Shown piece after piece: positions 17,089 to 25,512 of a stretch of 56,231 nucleotides of DNA. The notes beneath the pieces are model-generated. The model ran no database searches and was not told where the DNA came from. It saw nothing but the letters and a program-made list of their open reading frames with translations. Position 1 is the first letter of the stretch; every line of letters starts with the position of its first letter. The stretch comes from Verrucomicrobiota bacterium (GTDB lineage: Bacteria; Verrucomicrobiota; Verrucomicrobiia; Chthoniobacterales; UBA10450): contig QHQA01000137.1 of the NCBI GenBank assembly GCA_003219695.1, forward strand, positions 1 to 56,231. The letters run 5' to 3'. The position numbers were made by a program, and so were the translations under genes.

Positions 17089-18000
17089 TCATTTCAACTC
17101 TTTCTTCATGATCGCGTCGAGCTGTTTGTGCGCTGCTTTGAAGGAGCGCACGGAGCGGCGGAGATTTTTCCACGGATCGGATTTTCGGCTCAGCCGCTGG
17201 AAAATGTTTTTCATGTTGAAACGCCGCGCGTTGAGCGCGCTGTCGCCGACTTCGTCCCAACTCAGGGGCGTGGCAATCGGCGCGCCTTCGATTGCGCGCA
17301 CCGCGTAGGGCGCCACGGCATGCTGCGCGTAGGAGTTGCGCCCTGTATCGAGGTAAAGCCTGCCGCGCCGTTTGTTTTTACGCGGCTCGACGGTGAGACG
17401 TTTTTGGTGTCGATGTGCGAGTACCCGCGCGACATCCTGGGCAAACGCGCGCGCTCTGTCGAAATCCTGTTTGCGATCGAGCGGCACTATCACATGCAGC
17501 CCACGTGAGCCAGTGGTCTTCACGAATGCGCGCAGCCCGAGCTCGTCGAAAAGATCGTGCAGCGCTTTCGCGGCAAAACGGGCCAGCGCGAATTTCTTTC
17601 TCGGCGGATCGAGATCGAAAATCAGTTGGTCGGGACAATCGAGCTTATCGCGCCGGCTCAGCCAGACGTGCGGAGTGAAGCATGCCTGGTTGGCTAGATA
17701 AACGAGCGTCGCCGCATTGTCGCAAACCACATTATCGACTTTGCCGCCTTCTTTTCGCGGCGCGGTGACTCGTTTGATCCAGCTTGGAAAATAATCGGGC
17801 ACCTTTTTTTGAAAAAAACCTTCGCCCTCGATGCCATCCGGGTGCCGACGCATCGCCAGCGGGCGTTCCCGCACGTGCGGCAACATCACTTTTGCAACGC
17901 GCCGGAAATAATCGACCACATCGCCCTTGGTAATCTTTGCCTTCGGAAAAAAAATTTTGTCCTCGTGCGAGATATCGATCTTGCGGCCGCCGATCTTCAT
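17089..18000 (-). CDS. ligD: LigD polymerase domain (stand-alone primase-polymerase)
   Basis: 303 residues. KIDISHEDKIFFPKAKITKG and YFRRVAKVMLPHVRERPL start the domain; LIFDLDPP carries the catalytic metal aspartates (D129, D131); KTTGSRGLHVIVPL is the nucleotide-binding loop. This is the archaeo-eukaryotic primase-type polymerase that fills gaps at broken ends in non-homologous end joining. Its ATG overlaps the stop of the ligase gene (ATGA at 17997-18000). In many bacteria this domain is fused to LigD; here it is separate. Confidence 0.92.
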   Translation of the reverse strand: MKIGGRKIDISHEDKIFFPKAKITKGDVVDYFRRVAKVMLPHVRERPLAMRRHPDGIEGEGFFQKKVPDYFPSWIKRVTAPRKEGGKVDNVVCDNAATLVYLANQACFTPHVWLSRRDKLDCPDQLIFDLDPPRKKFALARFAAKALHDLFDELGLRAFVKTTGSRGLHVIVPLDRKQDFDRARAFAQDVARVLAHRHQKRLTVEPRKNKRRGRLYLDTGRNSYAQHAVAPYAVRAIEGAPIATPLSWDEVGDSALNARRFNMKNIFQRLSRKSDPWKNLRRSVRSFKAAHKQLDAIMKKELK

Positions 18001-18998
18001 TGTTTTTCGCGCACCACGTCTTTCGGTTTCTTATCGCGTCGCAGACCTTTGAAACGCGGGTGGCGCAGTTTGCCGTCGCCGGTCCATTCGGTGAAGCCGA
18101 CCTGGCCGACCAGTTTTGGCTTCACCCAATGCACGTTCTTTTTTGGCAGGCTGTCTTTGGAAAACGGTGGATCGTCCTTCTCGATGTCGCGCAATTTTTT
18201 ACCAAGATTGCGCAGCAGCTCATCGTCGTAACCGGTGCCGACCATGCCGGCGTATTTCAGTTGCTTCCCTTTGTAATAGCCGACCAGTAATGCGCCAAAA
18301 CCGATGCGCGAGCCTTTCGGATCGGTGTAACCTCCGATGACAACTTCCTGCTCGTTCACACATTTGAACTTGAGCCAGTCGCGCGAGCGGCTGTGCACGT
18401 ATTTGCTATTGGCATTTTTGGCGATCAGTCCTTCAAGTCCGGCTTTGCAGGCTTCCTTGTAAAATTTTTCTCCCTTTTCGCTGCGATGCGCGCTGAAGCG
18501 AAGCGGATCGGTGAACTCGAGCGCCCTACGCAGCACCTTTTTTCGATGCCACAACGGCAGACGCGTCGTGTCGTATCCATCGAGGAACAGCAGGTCGAAG
18601 AGGTAATGATAAACGGTGATGTGGCTTTTGCACGCTTTCTCGGGATCGGTAAGTTTCATCCGCCCTTGAAGTCGAGAGAAACTGGTGAGGCGACCTTGGA
18701 AAGCCACGACTTCACCATCAACGATAAAGCTGCCGTTGGGTTGCTTTTTGTAAGCATCGACAAGTTCGGGATACGTATTGTTAAGCAGCTTTTTGTTGCG
18801 TGAGACCAGACGAACGCGTTTGCCCTGGCGGAAAACCAGCACGCGCTCGCCGTCGAGTTTTCGTTCGAAAATCCAATCAGGATCGGAGAAACGTTCGTCC
18901 GTCAGCGTCGCCAGCATCGGTGCAGTCCACGAAGGCCGTTTTTTCTTTTTTAGCTTCTTGCGTGCACTCTCGGGCAGACTCTTGAGTAGTTTGTTCAC
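17997..18998 (-). CDS. ligD: LigD ATP-dependent DNA ligase domain (stand-alone)
   Basis: 333 residues. The adenylated lysine is K47 in ERKLDGERVL (motif I, KxDG). FDLLFLDGYD, EGLIAKNANSKY and DWLKFKC match motifs III, IV and V. The OB-fold follows (VIGGYTDPKGSRIGFGALLVGYY), with the typical LigD ending VGFTEWTGDGKLRHPRFKGLR. It seals breaks in end joining. It overlaps both neighbours by 4 bp. Confidence 0.94.
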   Translation of the reverse strand: MNKLLKSLPESARKKLKKKKRPSWTAPMLATLTDERFSDPDWIFERKLDGERVLVFRQGKRVRLVSRNKKLLNNTYPELVDAYKKQPNGSFIVDGEVVAFQGRLTSFSRLQGRMKLTDPEKACKSHITVYHYLFDLLFLDGYDTTRLPLWHRKKVLRRALEFTDPLRFSAHRSEKGEKFYKEACKAGLEGLIAKNANSKYVHSRSRDWLKFKCVNEQEVVIGGYTDPKGSRIGFGALLVGYYKGKQLKYAGMVGTGYDDELLRNLGKKLRDIEKDDPPFSKDSLPKKNVHWVKPKLVGQVGFTEWTGDGKLRHPRFKGLRRDKKPKDVVREKQ

Positions 18999-19588
18999 TC
19001 TTCCTCCTTCTCGATCTTCTGCATCGTGCGCCCTGTGAGCGCTGACTTCGTTTCACTTTTGGTTGGTTTGCGGCGCGCATCGGCTTTTTCATCTTTCATT
19101 TTCACCAGGAGCCAACGCGGCTTCTTGCCTTTGGCGATGCGGCTAAGTGCATAACCGCCTTTGATTTTTTTGCCGTTGAGCCAGACCGCGACGTGTCCGC
19201 GCTTCAGCGCCTTGGTGATCGGCACTTTCTTGTTATCCTTTTTGGTGACGTTGCGATAGGTGCCCTTGTCCCACACCATCACTGTGCCTGCGCCGTATTC
19301 GCCCTTCGGTATCACGCCTTCGAACTTCGCGTAGCCGAGCGGATGATCTTCCACTTCAGCGGCCATGCGCTTGTCGCTTGGATTCAGCGACGGCCCTTTC
19401 GGCACAGCCCACGACTTCAACGCGCGTCTGACTTGCAGCCGAAAATCATAGTGCAGTTGCCTGGCTGCGTGTTTCTGGATAACGAAAATCGGCTTCTTCT
19501 CGCCAGCCTTTTTCCCGTCACCCTTCGGCTCGGGCGTGTGCTGCAAATTGCGTTTCTTGCGGTAGGTTTTGAGTGATCCTGCGGGCAT
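18995..19588 (-). CDS. ligD: LigD 3'-phosphoesterase domain (stand-alone)
   Basis: 197 residues from the ATG at 19588; the frame is open to 19699, but the usual LigD start (LKTYRKKRN) follows this Met. FVIQKHAARQLHYDFRLQ with H40, H46 and D48, and AEVEDHPLGYAKFEG with H82, are the phosphoesterase metal and catalytic residues. It removes 3'-phosphates or ribonucleotides from ends before ligation. First gene of the phosphoesterase-ligase-polymerase operon, the same order as the domains of Pseudomonas LigD. The stop overlaps the ligase start. Confidence 0.9.
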   Translation of the reverse strand: MPAGSLKTYRKKRNLQHTPEPKGDGKKAGEKKPIFVIQKHAARQLHYDFRLQVRRALKSWAVPKGPSLNPSDKRMAAEVEDHPLGYAKFEGVIPKGEYGAGTVMVWDKGTYRNVTKKDNKKVPITKALKRGHVAVWLNGKKIKGGYALSRIAKGKKPRWLLVKMKDEKADARRKPTKSETKSALTGRTMQKIEKEEE

Positions 19589-19770
19589 GACTTCATTTAA
19601 AGTTTCGGAGCGCGAAGCCAAATCACGCTTCTGAAAGGTTCGTGGCGACGGATTAAAGCGATAGAAGCTTGAGAATCTCTGCCAAGAATAGCGGCTCATT
19701 TTCCCGCTCGCACGATCCTAGTTGGCGCGCGTCGCTTGCTTCGTCGTGCTTGAATCGTTATTTTGAACCG

Positions 19771-20181
19771 ATGCGGCAGAGTGGTGTCGGCCTTTTCGTT
19801 TCGATCGTTCTAATCGCTACTGCAGTTCCTGTATTCTGCGCGGAGCGGAATTGGGCCGGTGAGTACGCGGACCGGAATTTCCTGAATGGCCAGGCTGTGT
19901 TCCAAATGAGCCTGAATCAGAGCGGAAACACGGTGTCGGTCTGGTTCAGCACCGGATACAACGACGGACATGGCTGCGGTCCCGATGCGGAGGGCAAGGG
20001 CAAAGTCACGCCGAAAGGGACGGTCCAGTTTACCTTTCACGACAGTTCGAACAATGCAGGCGCCGGCACTATCACGCGCGCAGGTGAGGGCATCGCCGTG
20101 TCTCTCAAAACCACGCACGTGGCCGACCCGCGGTGCGTCCAGCTTTACCGGCCGAATATCCGCCTCAAGCGCGTAAAATAG
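19771..20181 (+). CDS. Secreted hypothetical protein
   Basis: 136 residues from the ATG at 19771. The N-terminus (GLFVSIVLIATAVPVFCAE) is a signal peptide with probable cleavage after FCA. The mature part is a small beta-rich domain (WAGEYADRNFLNGQAVFQMS, VTPKGTVQFTFHDSSNN) of unknown family. Divergent from the ligD operon, 182 bp apart, and convergent with the mutase gene. Confidence 0.65.
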   Translation: MRQSGVGLFVSIVLIATAVPVFCAERNWAGEYADRNFLNGQAVFQMSLNQSGNTVSVWFSTGYNDGHGCGPDAEGKGKVTPKGTVQFTFHDSSNNAGAGTITRAGEGIAVSLKTTHVADPRCVQLYRPNIRLKRVK

Positions 20182-20224
20182 CGAGCGATAGCAATGATCG
20201 GACGCCGCACCGCGCCGTCCCTAC

Positions 20225-22021
20225 CTAGACCATCGGGCGAAAACGGCCGACCACTTCCTGTAAGCGCCCGGTGATTTGGCCTAACGAACAGACCTCAGCC
20301 GCTTCTAGCAGAGCGGGGAAAACATTTTCACCGCGGTCAGCGACTTCCGCCAGTTTGTCTAGCACGCGTTTGGCGTTCTCGGCGTTTTTCTTTTTAAACT
20401 TCGCAAGGCGATCGACCTGCAACTGCTGTTTGCGGCGCGGGGTACGCACAAGTTTCACTTCCGGAATTTCTTCGGCGCCGTCGCGGTAGCGGTTCAAGCC
20501 GACGATTGGGCGAATGCCATCGTAAATTTGTTGTTCGTAGCGATGGGCTGCATTTTGGATCTGGCTGCGTTGGTAGCGTTCTTCTACTGCTGCTAGCACG
20601 CCGCCGAGTCGCTCGATCTCGCGGAATTCATCGAGAATCGCCGCTTCCACCGCACGCTCGACCGCTTTCATCCCCGGCGAACCGCTCAGCATGTTCATGG
20701 TGTGTTTAAAAATGCCGGATTCTTCGAGCAGGATCGCCTGCCCGTGCGCGGCAAGCCGGATCCATTCTTCACTTGGCGTGGTGAAAGGTTCGTCAGCGCT
20801 ATTCGAATGACACGAATTCGTGGCATTCATGTAAGCCAGGACTAATTCCGCCGCGGTGCGGGTAAGATTGTTTTTGAACTCGGCGGCAATCAGCGAGCGC
20901 CCGCTGGTTTGCGTGTGCAATTTGTAAAGCTGCGCTTTCGGTCCGGCGCCGAACACGTCGCGCATTCCGATCGCCCAGATGTGGCGCGAGACGCGTGCGA
21001 GCGCGATGTATTCCGCGTCGAGACCGCAATCGAGAAAGAACGACAGGCGCGGTCCGAATTGATCGACCGGGATGCCGCGACCGGCGAACATTTCTACGTA
21101 CGCGAATCCGTTCGACAATGTGTAAGCAGCCTGTTGCACCGGCGTGGAGCCCGCTTCGCCGATGTGGTAGCCACTGATGGAAATCGGATACCAACGCGGC
21201 ATTTCGCGCGTCGTGAACTCGACCATGTCGGTAAGAAAACGCAGCGACGGCTCGATCGGGAAGATCGTTTCGTTCTGTGCCTGGACTTCCTTGAAAATGT
21301 CGGCCTGAATCGTGCCGCGCAATTTCGGAACAACTTTGGGGCCGAACCGACGTTTCGCCGCAGCGATGTACATGGCCATGATGATCGGCGCCGGGCCGCT
21401 AATGGTCATCGACGCGGAGAAATTCGGCGAGCCGAGATCGAATCCATCGTACAGGCGCACCATGTCTTCGACAGTGTCGATCGCCACGCCGCCTTCACCG
21501 ATCTTTCCAAAGACCCCGTCGGCATCGCTGTCGATCCCGTATAGCGTCGGGCCATCGAATGCCGTGCTGAGCCGGTGGGTGCGCTGATGGCGTGTGAGAT
21601 AATGAAAACGCTCGTTCGTATCTTCCGCCAGCATTAAACCAGAGAACAAACGCGTTGGCTCTTCAGCTTGCGGGAGTTTCTTGTCGACTTTACCAGCGTT
21701 CTTCTCAAAGCTTTCAATCTCCCGAACCGGCTCGAGATACATCTCGCGATAGGCCGCGTTTAAATACGGAAACTCGCCCGGCAATCCTTCGCCGAACAGG
21801 TAACGCGCGATCTCACCCGGCTCAACGATCTCCGGCAGCGCCAGGCGCGGGAGGGGCAAGCCGGTCGGTGTGCGGGTGACCGGAATTTTCGCTTTGATGT
21901 CGTTCCAGCGTCCCAGCAGTTCGCGCCCAAACTTTTCGTCGGTGCGCGCGCGCTTCACCTGATCGAGAACGAACCGGTTGTAGTTCTCGACCGCGTCAAC
22001 AACGTGTCCAAGTTTGCTCAT
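20225..22021 (-). CDS. Cobalamin-dependent acyl-CoA mutase, catalytic subunit (IcmF C-terminal-like)
   Basis: 598 residues, the TIM-barrel mutase part of the methylmalonyl/isobutyryl-CoA mutase family. EFPYLNAAYREMYLEPVREI, the FSGLMLAEDTNERFHYL block, LSTAFDGPTLYGIDSDADG, GVAIDTVEDMVRLYDGFDL and SMTISGPAPIIMAMY follow the fused isobutyryl-CoA mutase IcmF more closely than classical methylmalonyl-CoA mutase. It would isomerise a branched or linear acyl-CoA using adenosylcobalamin. It lacks a B12-binding domain; that part is encoded 1.2 kb upstream (23221-24339). The substrate cannot be assigned by eye. Confidence 0.85.
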   Translation of the reverse strand: MSKLGHVVDAVENYNRFVLDQVKRARTDEKFGRELLGRWNDIKAKIPVTRTPTGLPLPRLALPEIVEPGEIARYLFGEGLPGEFPYLNAAYREMYLEPVREIESFEKNAGKVDKKLPQAEEPTRLFSGLMLAEDTNERFHYLTRHQRTHRLSTAFDGPTLYGIDSDADGVFGKIGEGGVAIDTVEDMVRLYDGFDLGSPNFSASMTISGPAPIIMAMYIAAAKRRFGPKVVPKLRGTIQADIFKEVQAQNETIFPIEPSLRFLTDMVEFTTREMPRWYPISISGYHIGEAGSTPVQQAAYTLSNGFAYVEMFAGRGIPVDQFGPRLSFFLDCGLDAEYIALARVSRHIWAIGMRDVFGAGPKAQLYKLHTQTSGRSLIAAEFKNNLTRTAAELVLAYMNATNSCHSNSADEPFTTPSEEWIRLAAHGQAILLEESGIFKHTMNMLSGSPGMKAVERAVEAAILDEFREIERLGGVLAAVEERYQRSQIQNAAHRYEQQIYDGIRPIVGLNRYRDGAEEIPEVKLVRTPRRKQQLQVDRLAKFKKKNAENAKRVLDKLAEVADRGENVFPALLEAAEVCSLGQITGRLQEVVGRFRPMV

Positions 22022-22034
22022 AAGCTCATCATGC

Positions 22035-22123
22035 TGTCATTCCCAGCGAAATCGAGGCATCTCAGTCATGTTCCGCGCTTGGAGTGTTATCGAGAGACGT
22101 ATCGACTTTCGCTCAAGATGACA
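22035..22123. repeat. TGTCATTCC-type palindromic repeat, copy 1
   Basis: Starts TGTCATTCCCAGCGAAATCGAGG and ends GACTTTCGCTCAAGATGACA, giving imperfect terminal inverted repeats. It lies between the mutase start and the acetyltransferase pseudogene. Other copies at 23121-23210, 26811-26904 and 35267-35392. Confidence 0.75.
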
Positions 22124-22131
22124 AAGCAGCG

Positions 22132-23078
22132 TTACCGCCAGTCGTCAATAACATACACACCAGCCCGACTGTAACCAGGCTCATTCGGTTTATGCATGGT
22201 GACGCCTTGAAACGCAGTCCTGAAGCCGCGAGCCAACATTTGCCGATGAGCTTCCTCTCGCGCCAGGTTCACCCCAGCTTCGACTCGCTTTAAGTCTTGA
22301 GAGGTCGCGAAGGATTCGCAAACATCCAAGAGCCGATCGAACAACTTCCCTGCCTTGCGTCCACGCCGCACCGCAGCGAATTTGATGTAGCACGTGTGGT
22401 TACCGGCCTCGGTGTCCGCGCCGCAATGACAAAGTGCGAATCCAGCTAATCCGGAGCCCTCCAAGACCAACACCGTATCGCCAAGTCCCTGAGCGGCGAT
22501 GGCTCGAATCTCCGGCCCGACATCGAGTCCCTCGTAAATGGCGTCAGTAAGGTCGGCAGCCGCTCGCAGGCACTCGACCTGCTCGGTTTCACTCAATTGG
22601 GAATAGCGCGTCCAACCCTAGACATTTCTGGGTCGGAGGTCCATCGACATAACCGCCGTAAGAAACCGAGGCCAGAAACCAAATTTCTGGTAAAGACCGA
22701 TATGCTTGGGACTGTGCGCAAACGTGAACAGGCCCGCGTGTTTCGTTCCCCATTTTTCAAAAATTTCCATCGTGGGTTCGAGCAAGCGTTTCGCGATTCC
22801 ACGATCCCAGTAATCGGGTCGAATCGTCAGCGGACCGAAAACGCCGACACTACCCCAGTTGGCGGCAAAGTTTGAACCAACTAGTTCGCCTTCGACTTCC
22901 GCGCCGAATGCGGCCGACGGATCAGCGACGTAGCGAGTGCGGACATAATCCCGATCCGGGTAAAATTCCATGGGATTGGGTAGCCCCAGGAAAGTTCCGA
23001 AAGCGACAGGGAATATCCGCTTTGCTTCGGGCAAATCTTCTTCGCCAAGCGCGGTCGGACTGTCACGTTCGTCTGCAT
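22132..23078 (-). pseudogene. Double-GNAT acetyltransferase, broken by a frameshift and an in-frame TAG
   Basis: Two consecutive GNAT domains belong to one ~300-residue protein of known architecture. The first (AFGTFLGLPNPMEF, WDRGIAKRLLEPTMEIF, GLYQKFGFWPRF) runs to RPRNV at 22621. A TAG follows at 22618-22620, and the same frame continues GWTRYSQLSETEQ into the second domain (LTDAIYEGLDVGPEIRA, MLARGFRTAFQGVTMH, GVYVIDDWR). Near the 5' end, MQTNVTVRP (ATG 23078, with AAAGGA upstream) and LGEEDLPEAKRIF lie in different frames, indicating a second lesion near 23050. Two independent lesions make real decay likely. It lies between the two icmF-like genes, with a palindromic repeat on each side. 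Confidence 0.8.
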
Positions 23079-23120
23079 TCCTTTACCAAAACCTTTCGCC
23101 GGTTTCGCTCCGGCGTGCTC

Positions 23121-23210
23121 TGTCATTCCGAGCGAAGCCGAGGAATCCCTAATTCCTTTCCGGCTCCACGAGGAATGTCCAGAGATGTCTCGACTTCGCT
23201 CGACATGACA
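23121..23210. repeat. TGTCATTCC-type palindromic repeat, copy 2
   Basis: TGTCATTCCGAGCGAAGCCG at the left and CGACTTCGCTCGACATGACA at the right form near-perfect terminal inverted repeats. It lies between the acetyltransferase pseudogene and the stop of the B12/GTPase gene. Confidence 0.8.
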
Positions 23211-23220
23211 AACCTGACTA

Positions 23221-24339
23221 TCAGTAGGCAGAAATTAGTGCGAACAGCCGATCCACGCCAGGATCGCGATGGCGTTTGGCCACGGTGTCGATGAGCTGTT
23301 GTGACCGGCGATTTTGTTCGAGACGCTGCTCGATTTCGGTGTGCGCGGTGCGCGCGCGCTGGAGATCGCTCTTGTTCACCACCACGATGTCAGCCAGATC
23401 GAGCATCACGATTTTTTGCAATTGCAGCCGACTGCCGTAATCGGGATTCATCACCAGCACGGTTAGATCGACAATTCCATTTTTCTGAAACGGCATCGCC
23501 TCCTGTCCGGTGCCGACCGTCTCGATGATGACGTAGTCGAAATTCGAACGCGCGAGCAGCGCGAGACAATCGTGCGTTGCGGGGGAAAGTCCGCCGGCCT
23601 GTCCACGCGTGGCCATGCTGCGCATGAACACGCGATCGTCCTGCGAGTTGATCATGGTGGCCCGATCGCCCAGCAATGCTCCTTCGCCGACGACGCTGGG
23701 ATCATGCGACAAAATCGCGATCCGACCTTTTGGGTCTTGATTCAGAAAACGCAGCACCAACTCGTCAATCAACGTCGTCTTTCCCGCGCCGCCCGGACCG
23801 GTGAAACCAATCACACGCGCTTTGCGCGAATTTCGAATTTCGAATTTCGAATTTCGAATTTTTTTCCTATCCTCGATCTCGGTGAGTTTCTGCGCGAGTT
23901 CCTGATCCCGCGTCTTCGGGCGCGGCCGTTTCGTGCGCGGTTTGCCGTAACGTTGATGGACGAATTTCACCATTTCTTCCAGCGATGTGCCGGCGAAAAA
24001 AACTTTCCCGACGCCTTTGCGTTTCATGATCGCGGCATCCGCTTGCGTGATAGTCCCCCCGCCGCCGCCGAAAACCTTGATGTCGTCCGCGCCTTTCTTG
24101 CGTAGCAGATCGACAACGGCCGCGAAAAATTCGATGTGCCCGCCGTTATAACTCGAGATGCCGATGGCGCGCACGTCTTCCTGGATTGCCGCGCGCACAA
24201 TGTCGGCAACCGAGCGGTGATAACCGAGATAAATGACTTCAATCCCGTGCCGGATGAACTCAAGATTGATTGTGTTAATCGCGCTATCGTGCCCGTCGCA
24301 AATGGGGACTGCAGTCAGGATTCGAATCGGAGAAGGCAT
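23221..24339 (-). CDS. B12-binding and MeaB-like GTPase fusion (IcmF N-terminal part)
   Basis: 372 residues. Residues 1-130 are a B12-binding domain with DGHDSAIN at 15-22 (the DxHxxG-type His at 17), SSYNGGH at 62-68 and GGGGG at 91-95. After a charged linker (131-175), a MeaB/ArgK-type G domain begins at VIGFTGPGGAGKTTLI with its P-loop at about 180-189; VVNKSDLQ is the base-specificity motif. In IcmF these two domains precede the mutase domain in one chain. Here they are separate, and the mutase gene lies downstream on the same strand beyond a pseudogene. The G domain would gate cofactor loading. Part of the linker is encoded by a five-copy heptanucleotide repeat. Confidence 0.88.
   Translation of the reverse strand: MPSPIRILTAVPICDGHDSAINTINLEFIRHGIEVIYLGYHRSVADIVRAAIQEDVRAIGISSYNGGHIEFFAAVVDLLRKKGADDIKVFGGGGGTITQADAAIMKRKGVGKVFFAGTSLEEMVKFVHQRYGKPRTKRPRPKTRDQELAQKLTEIEDRKKIRNSKFEIRNSRKARVIGFTGPGGAGKTTLIDELVLRFLNQDPKGRIAILSHDPSVVGEGALLGDRATMINSQDDRVFMRSMATRGQAGGLSPATHDCLALLARSNFDYVIIETVGTGQEAMPFQKNGIVDLTVLVMNPDYGSRLQLQKIVMLDLADIVVVNKSDLQRARTAHTEIEQRLEQNRRSQQLIDTVAKRHRDPGVDRLFALISAY
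23827..23861. repeat. Five tandem CGAATTT heptamers inside the B12/GTPase gene
   Basis: Five perfect copies of CGAATTT (35 nt). On the coding strand they encode the period-7 peptide around IRNSKFEIRNS (residues about 161-171), in the linker between the B12 and GTPase domains. A change of one or two copies would shift the frame; three copies would preserve it. Confidence 0.9.
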
Positions 24340-24352
24340 CGGAAAAATCTAG

Positions 24353-24391
24353 CGTTGAACCGTTAAATCGTTAAATCGTTAAAATCGTCAA
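24353..24391. repeat. CGTTAAATCGTT repeat abutting the SDR start codon
   Basis: CGTTGAACCGTTAAATCGTTAAATCGTTAAAATCGTCAA runs directly into the ATG at 24392. No Shine-Dalgarno is visible, so translation may depend on an AU-rich leader. Same family as at 11379, 16989 and 37146. Confidence 0.65.
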
Positions 24392-25147
24392 ATGCCTGAT
24401 CCACTCGATTTCACTGGCAAGGTTGTATTGGTCACTGGCAGTTCGCGCGGGATCGGCGCGGAGATGATCAAGGCGTTTGGGGCACACGGCGGCAGATGTG
24501 TGGTGAATTATGTCGCGGATACGCAGGGACAAAACAAGGCTGACGCGATGAATGTGGCGCAGGAGTTAACTGAGCCGCTGGTGCTCGAGTGCGACGTGAC
24601 GCAGCCACAGCAGGTCGAGGCGATGACGAAGCAGATACAAGCTGAACGAGGCGGACTCGACATCCTCGTGAATAATTCCGGGATCATCAGCGATCGCACC
24701 ATCAAGAAAATGTCGATGGACGAATTCGAGAGCGTCATTTGCGTGAATCTGATCGGCACATTCGTAGTCACGCAAAAAGCTGCTGCAATTCTGCGCAGCG
24801 GCGGCCGAATCATCAACATTTCGTCCGTAAGCGGGCAGATGGGATTGTTCGGCCAGGCAAATTATTCATCGAGCAAGGCGGGGATTATCGCGCTGACCAA
24901 AGTGTCCGCGCGCGAGTTTGCGCGGCAGAACATCACGGTAAACGCCATTGCGCCTGGCTTCATCGACGTGGGCATGAGCAAGGGCGTGCCCCAGGAAACA
25001 ATGCAAAGCTTCATCCAACAAATTCCGCTCGGCCGGCTCGGTGAGGCGCGCGAGATTGTCGATGCGGCGCTGTTCCTGGCGTCACAGATGGCGAGTTACA
25101 TCACCGGTCACGTGCTCAATGTGAACGGCGGATTTTACATGGGCTGA
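24392..25147 (+). CDS. Short-chain dehydrogenase/reductase (FabG-like)
   Basis: 251 residues. The NAD(P) motif TGSSRGIG is at 15-22, NNSG at 94-97, the active-site Ser in NISSVSG (near 145), Tyr158 and Lys162 in YSSSK, and the C-terminal ITGHVLNVNGGFYMG is typical of 3-oxoacyl-ACP reductases. It would reduce a 3-oxoacyl or similar carbonyl. It is isolated from other fatty-acid genes, so a specific FabG role is not shown. Divergent from the B12/GTPase gene with 52 bp between. Confidence 0.88.
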   Translation: MPDPLDFTGKVVLVTGSSRGIGAEMIKAFGAHGGRCVVNYVADTQGQNKADAMNVAQELTEPLVLECDVTQPQQVEAMTKQIQAERGGLDILVNNSGIISDRTIKKMSMDEFESVICVNLIGTFVVTQKAAAILRSGGRIINISSVSGQMGLFGQANYSSSKAGIIALTKVSAREFARQNITVNAIAPGFIDVGMSKGVPQETMQSFIQQIPLGRLGEAREIVDAALFLASQMASYITGHVLNVNGGFYMG

Positions 25148-25174
25148 AGCGCGTCGGCACGAAACCACGCCCGC

Positions 25175-25390
25175 TCAGCCGAGTTTTTGCACCAGCAACC
25201 AGACGAAAGCTGAAAGCATCGCCGCGAATGTCGATAGCACCAGCGTCGCGCGTTTTGTCTGCCGTATTTTGAAAGCAGGCTTTGGAATATCGTCGTGAAT
25301 GTGGCTGGCCTCGAACAGTTTCATCAGCACAAAGGCCACGACAAAACCGACAGCGGCCCATTTGAGGCATCCCAGAATAGTCTCAGGCAT
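25175..25390 (-). CDS. Small two-helix membrane protein
   Basis: 71 residues with two hydrophobic segments (LKWAAVGFVVAFVLMKLF and LVLSTFAAMLSAFVWLLVQ) separated by a short polar loop containing FEASHIHDDIPKP. No family recognised. Convergent with the SDR gene. The call rests on coherent membrane-protein composition. Confidence 0.5.
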   Translation of the reverse strand: MPETILGCLKWAAVGFVVAFVLMKLFEASHIHDDIPKPAFKIRQTKRATLVLSTFAAMLSAFVWLLVQKLG

Positions 25391-25512
25391 CCCGCGCAGA
25401 CCTTAGCGCAGGCGACCCCGGCTCTCAAGGGGACTCTTGCCCTGTGCGCAGCGCTCAACCGACGCTCCCATCAGTTGAGCGGACAATTCCAAATCAGCGC
25501 TTTGAAGCGATC

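Noticed and set aside
20909-21544. 211-codon frame opposite the mutase gene
   Set aside because: Antisense shadow of the conserved mutase barrel, rich in Arg/His, no motif.
10427-22620. Genome-wide UAG recoding suggested by in-frame TAGs in murA and the double-GNAT gene
   Set aside because: rpmE, the PGBD protein, the 678-residue membrane protein and murA itself all end with TAG, RF1 is present, and the GNAT gene also has a frameshift, so ordinary mutation or error is simpler.
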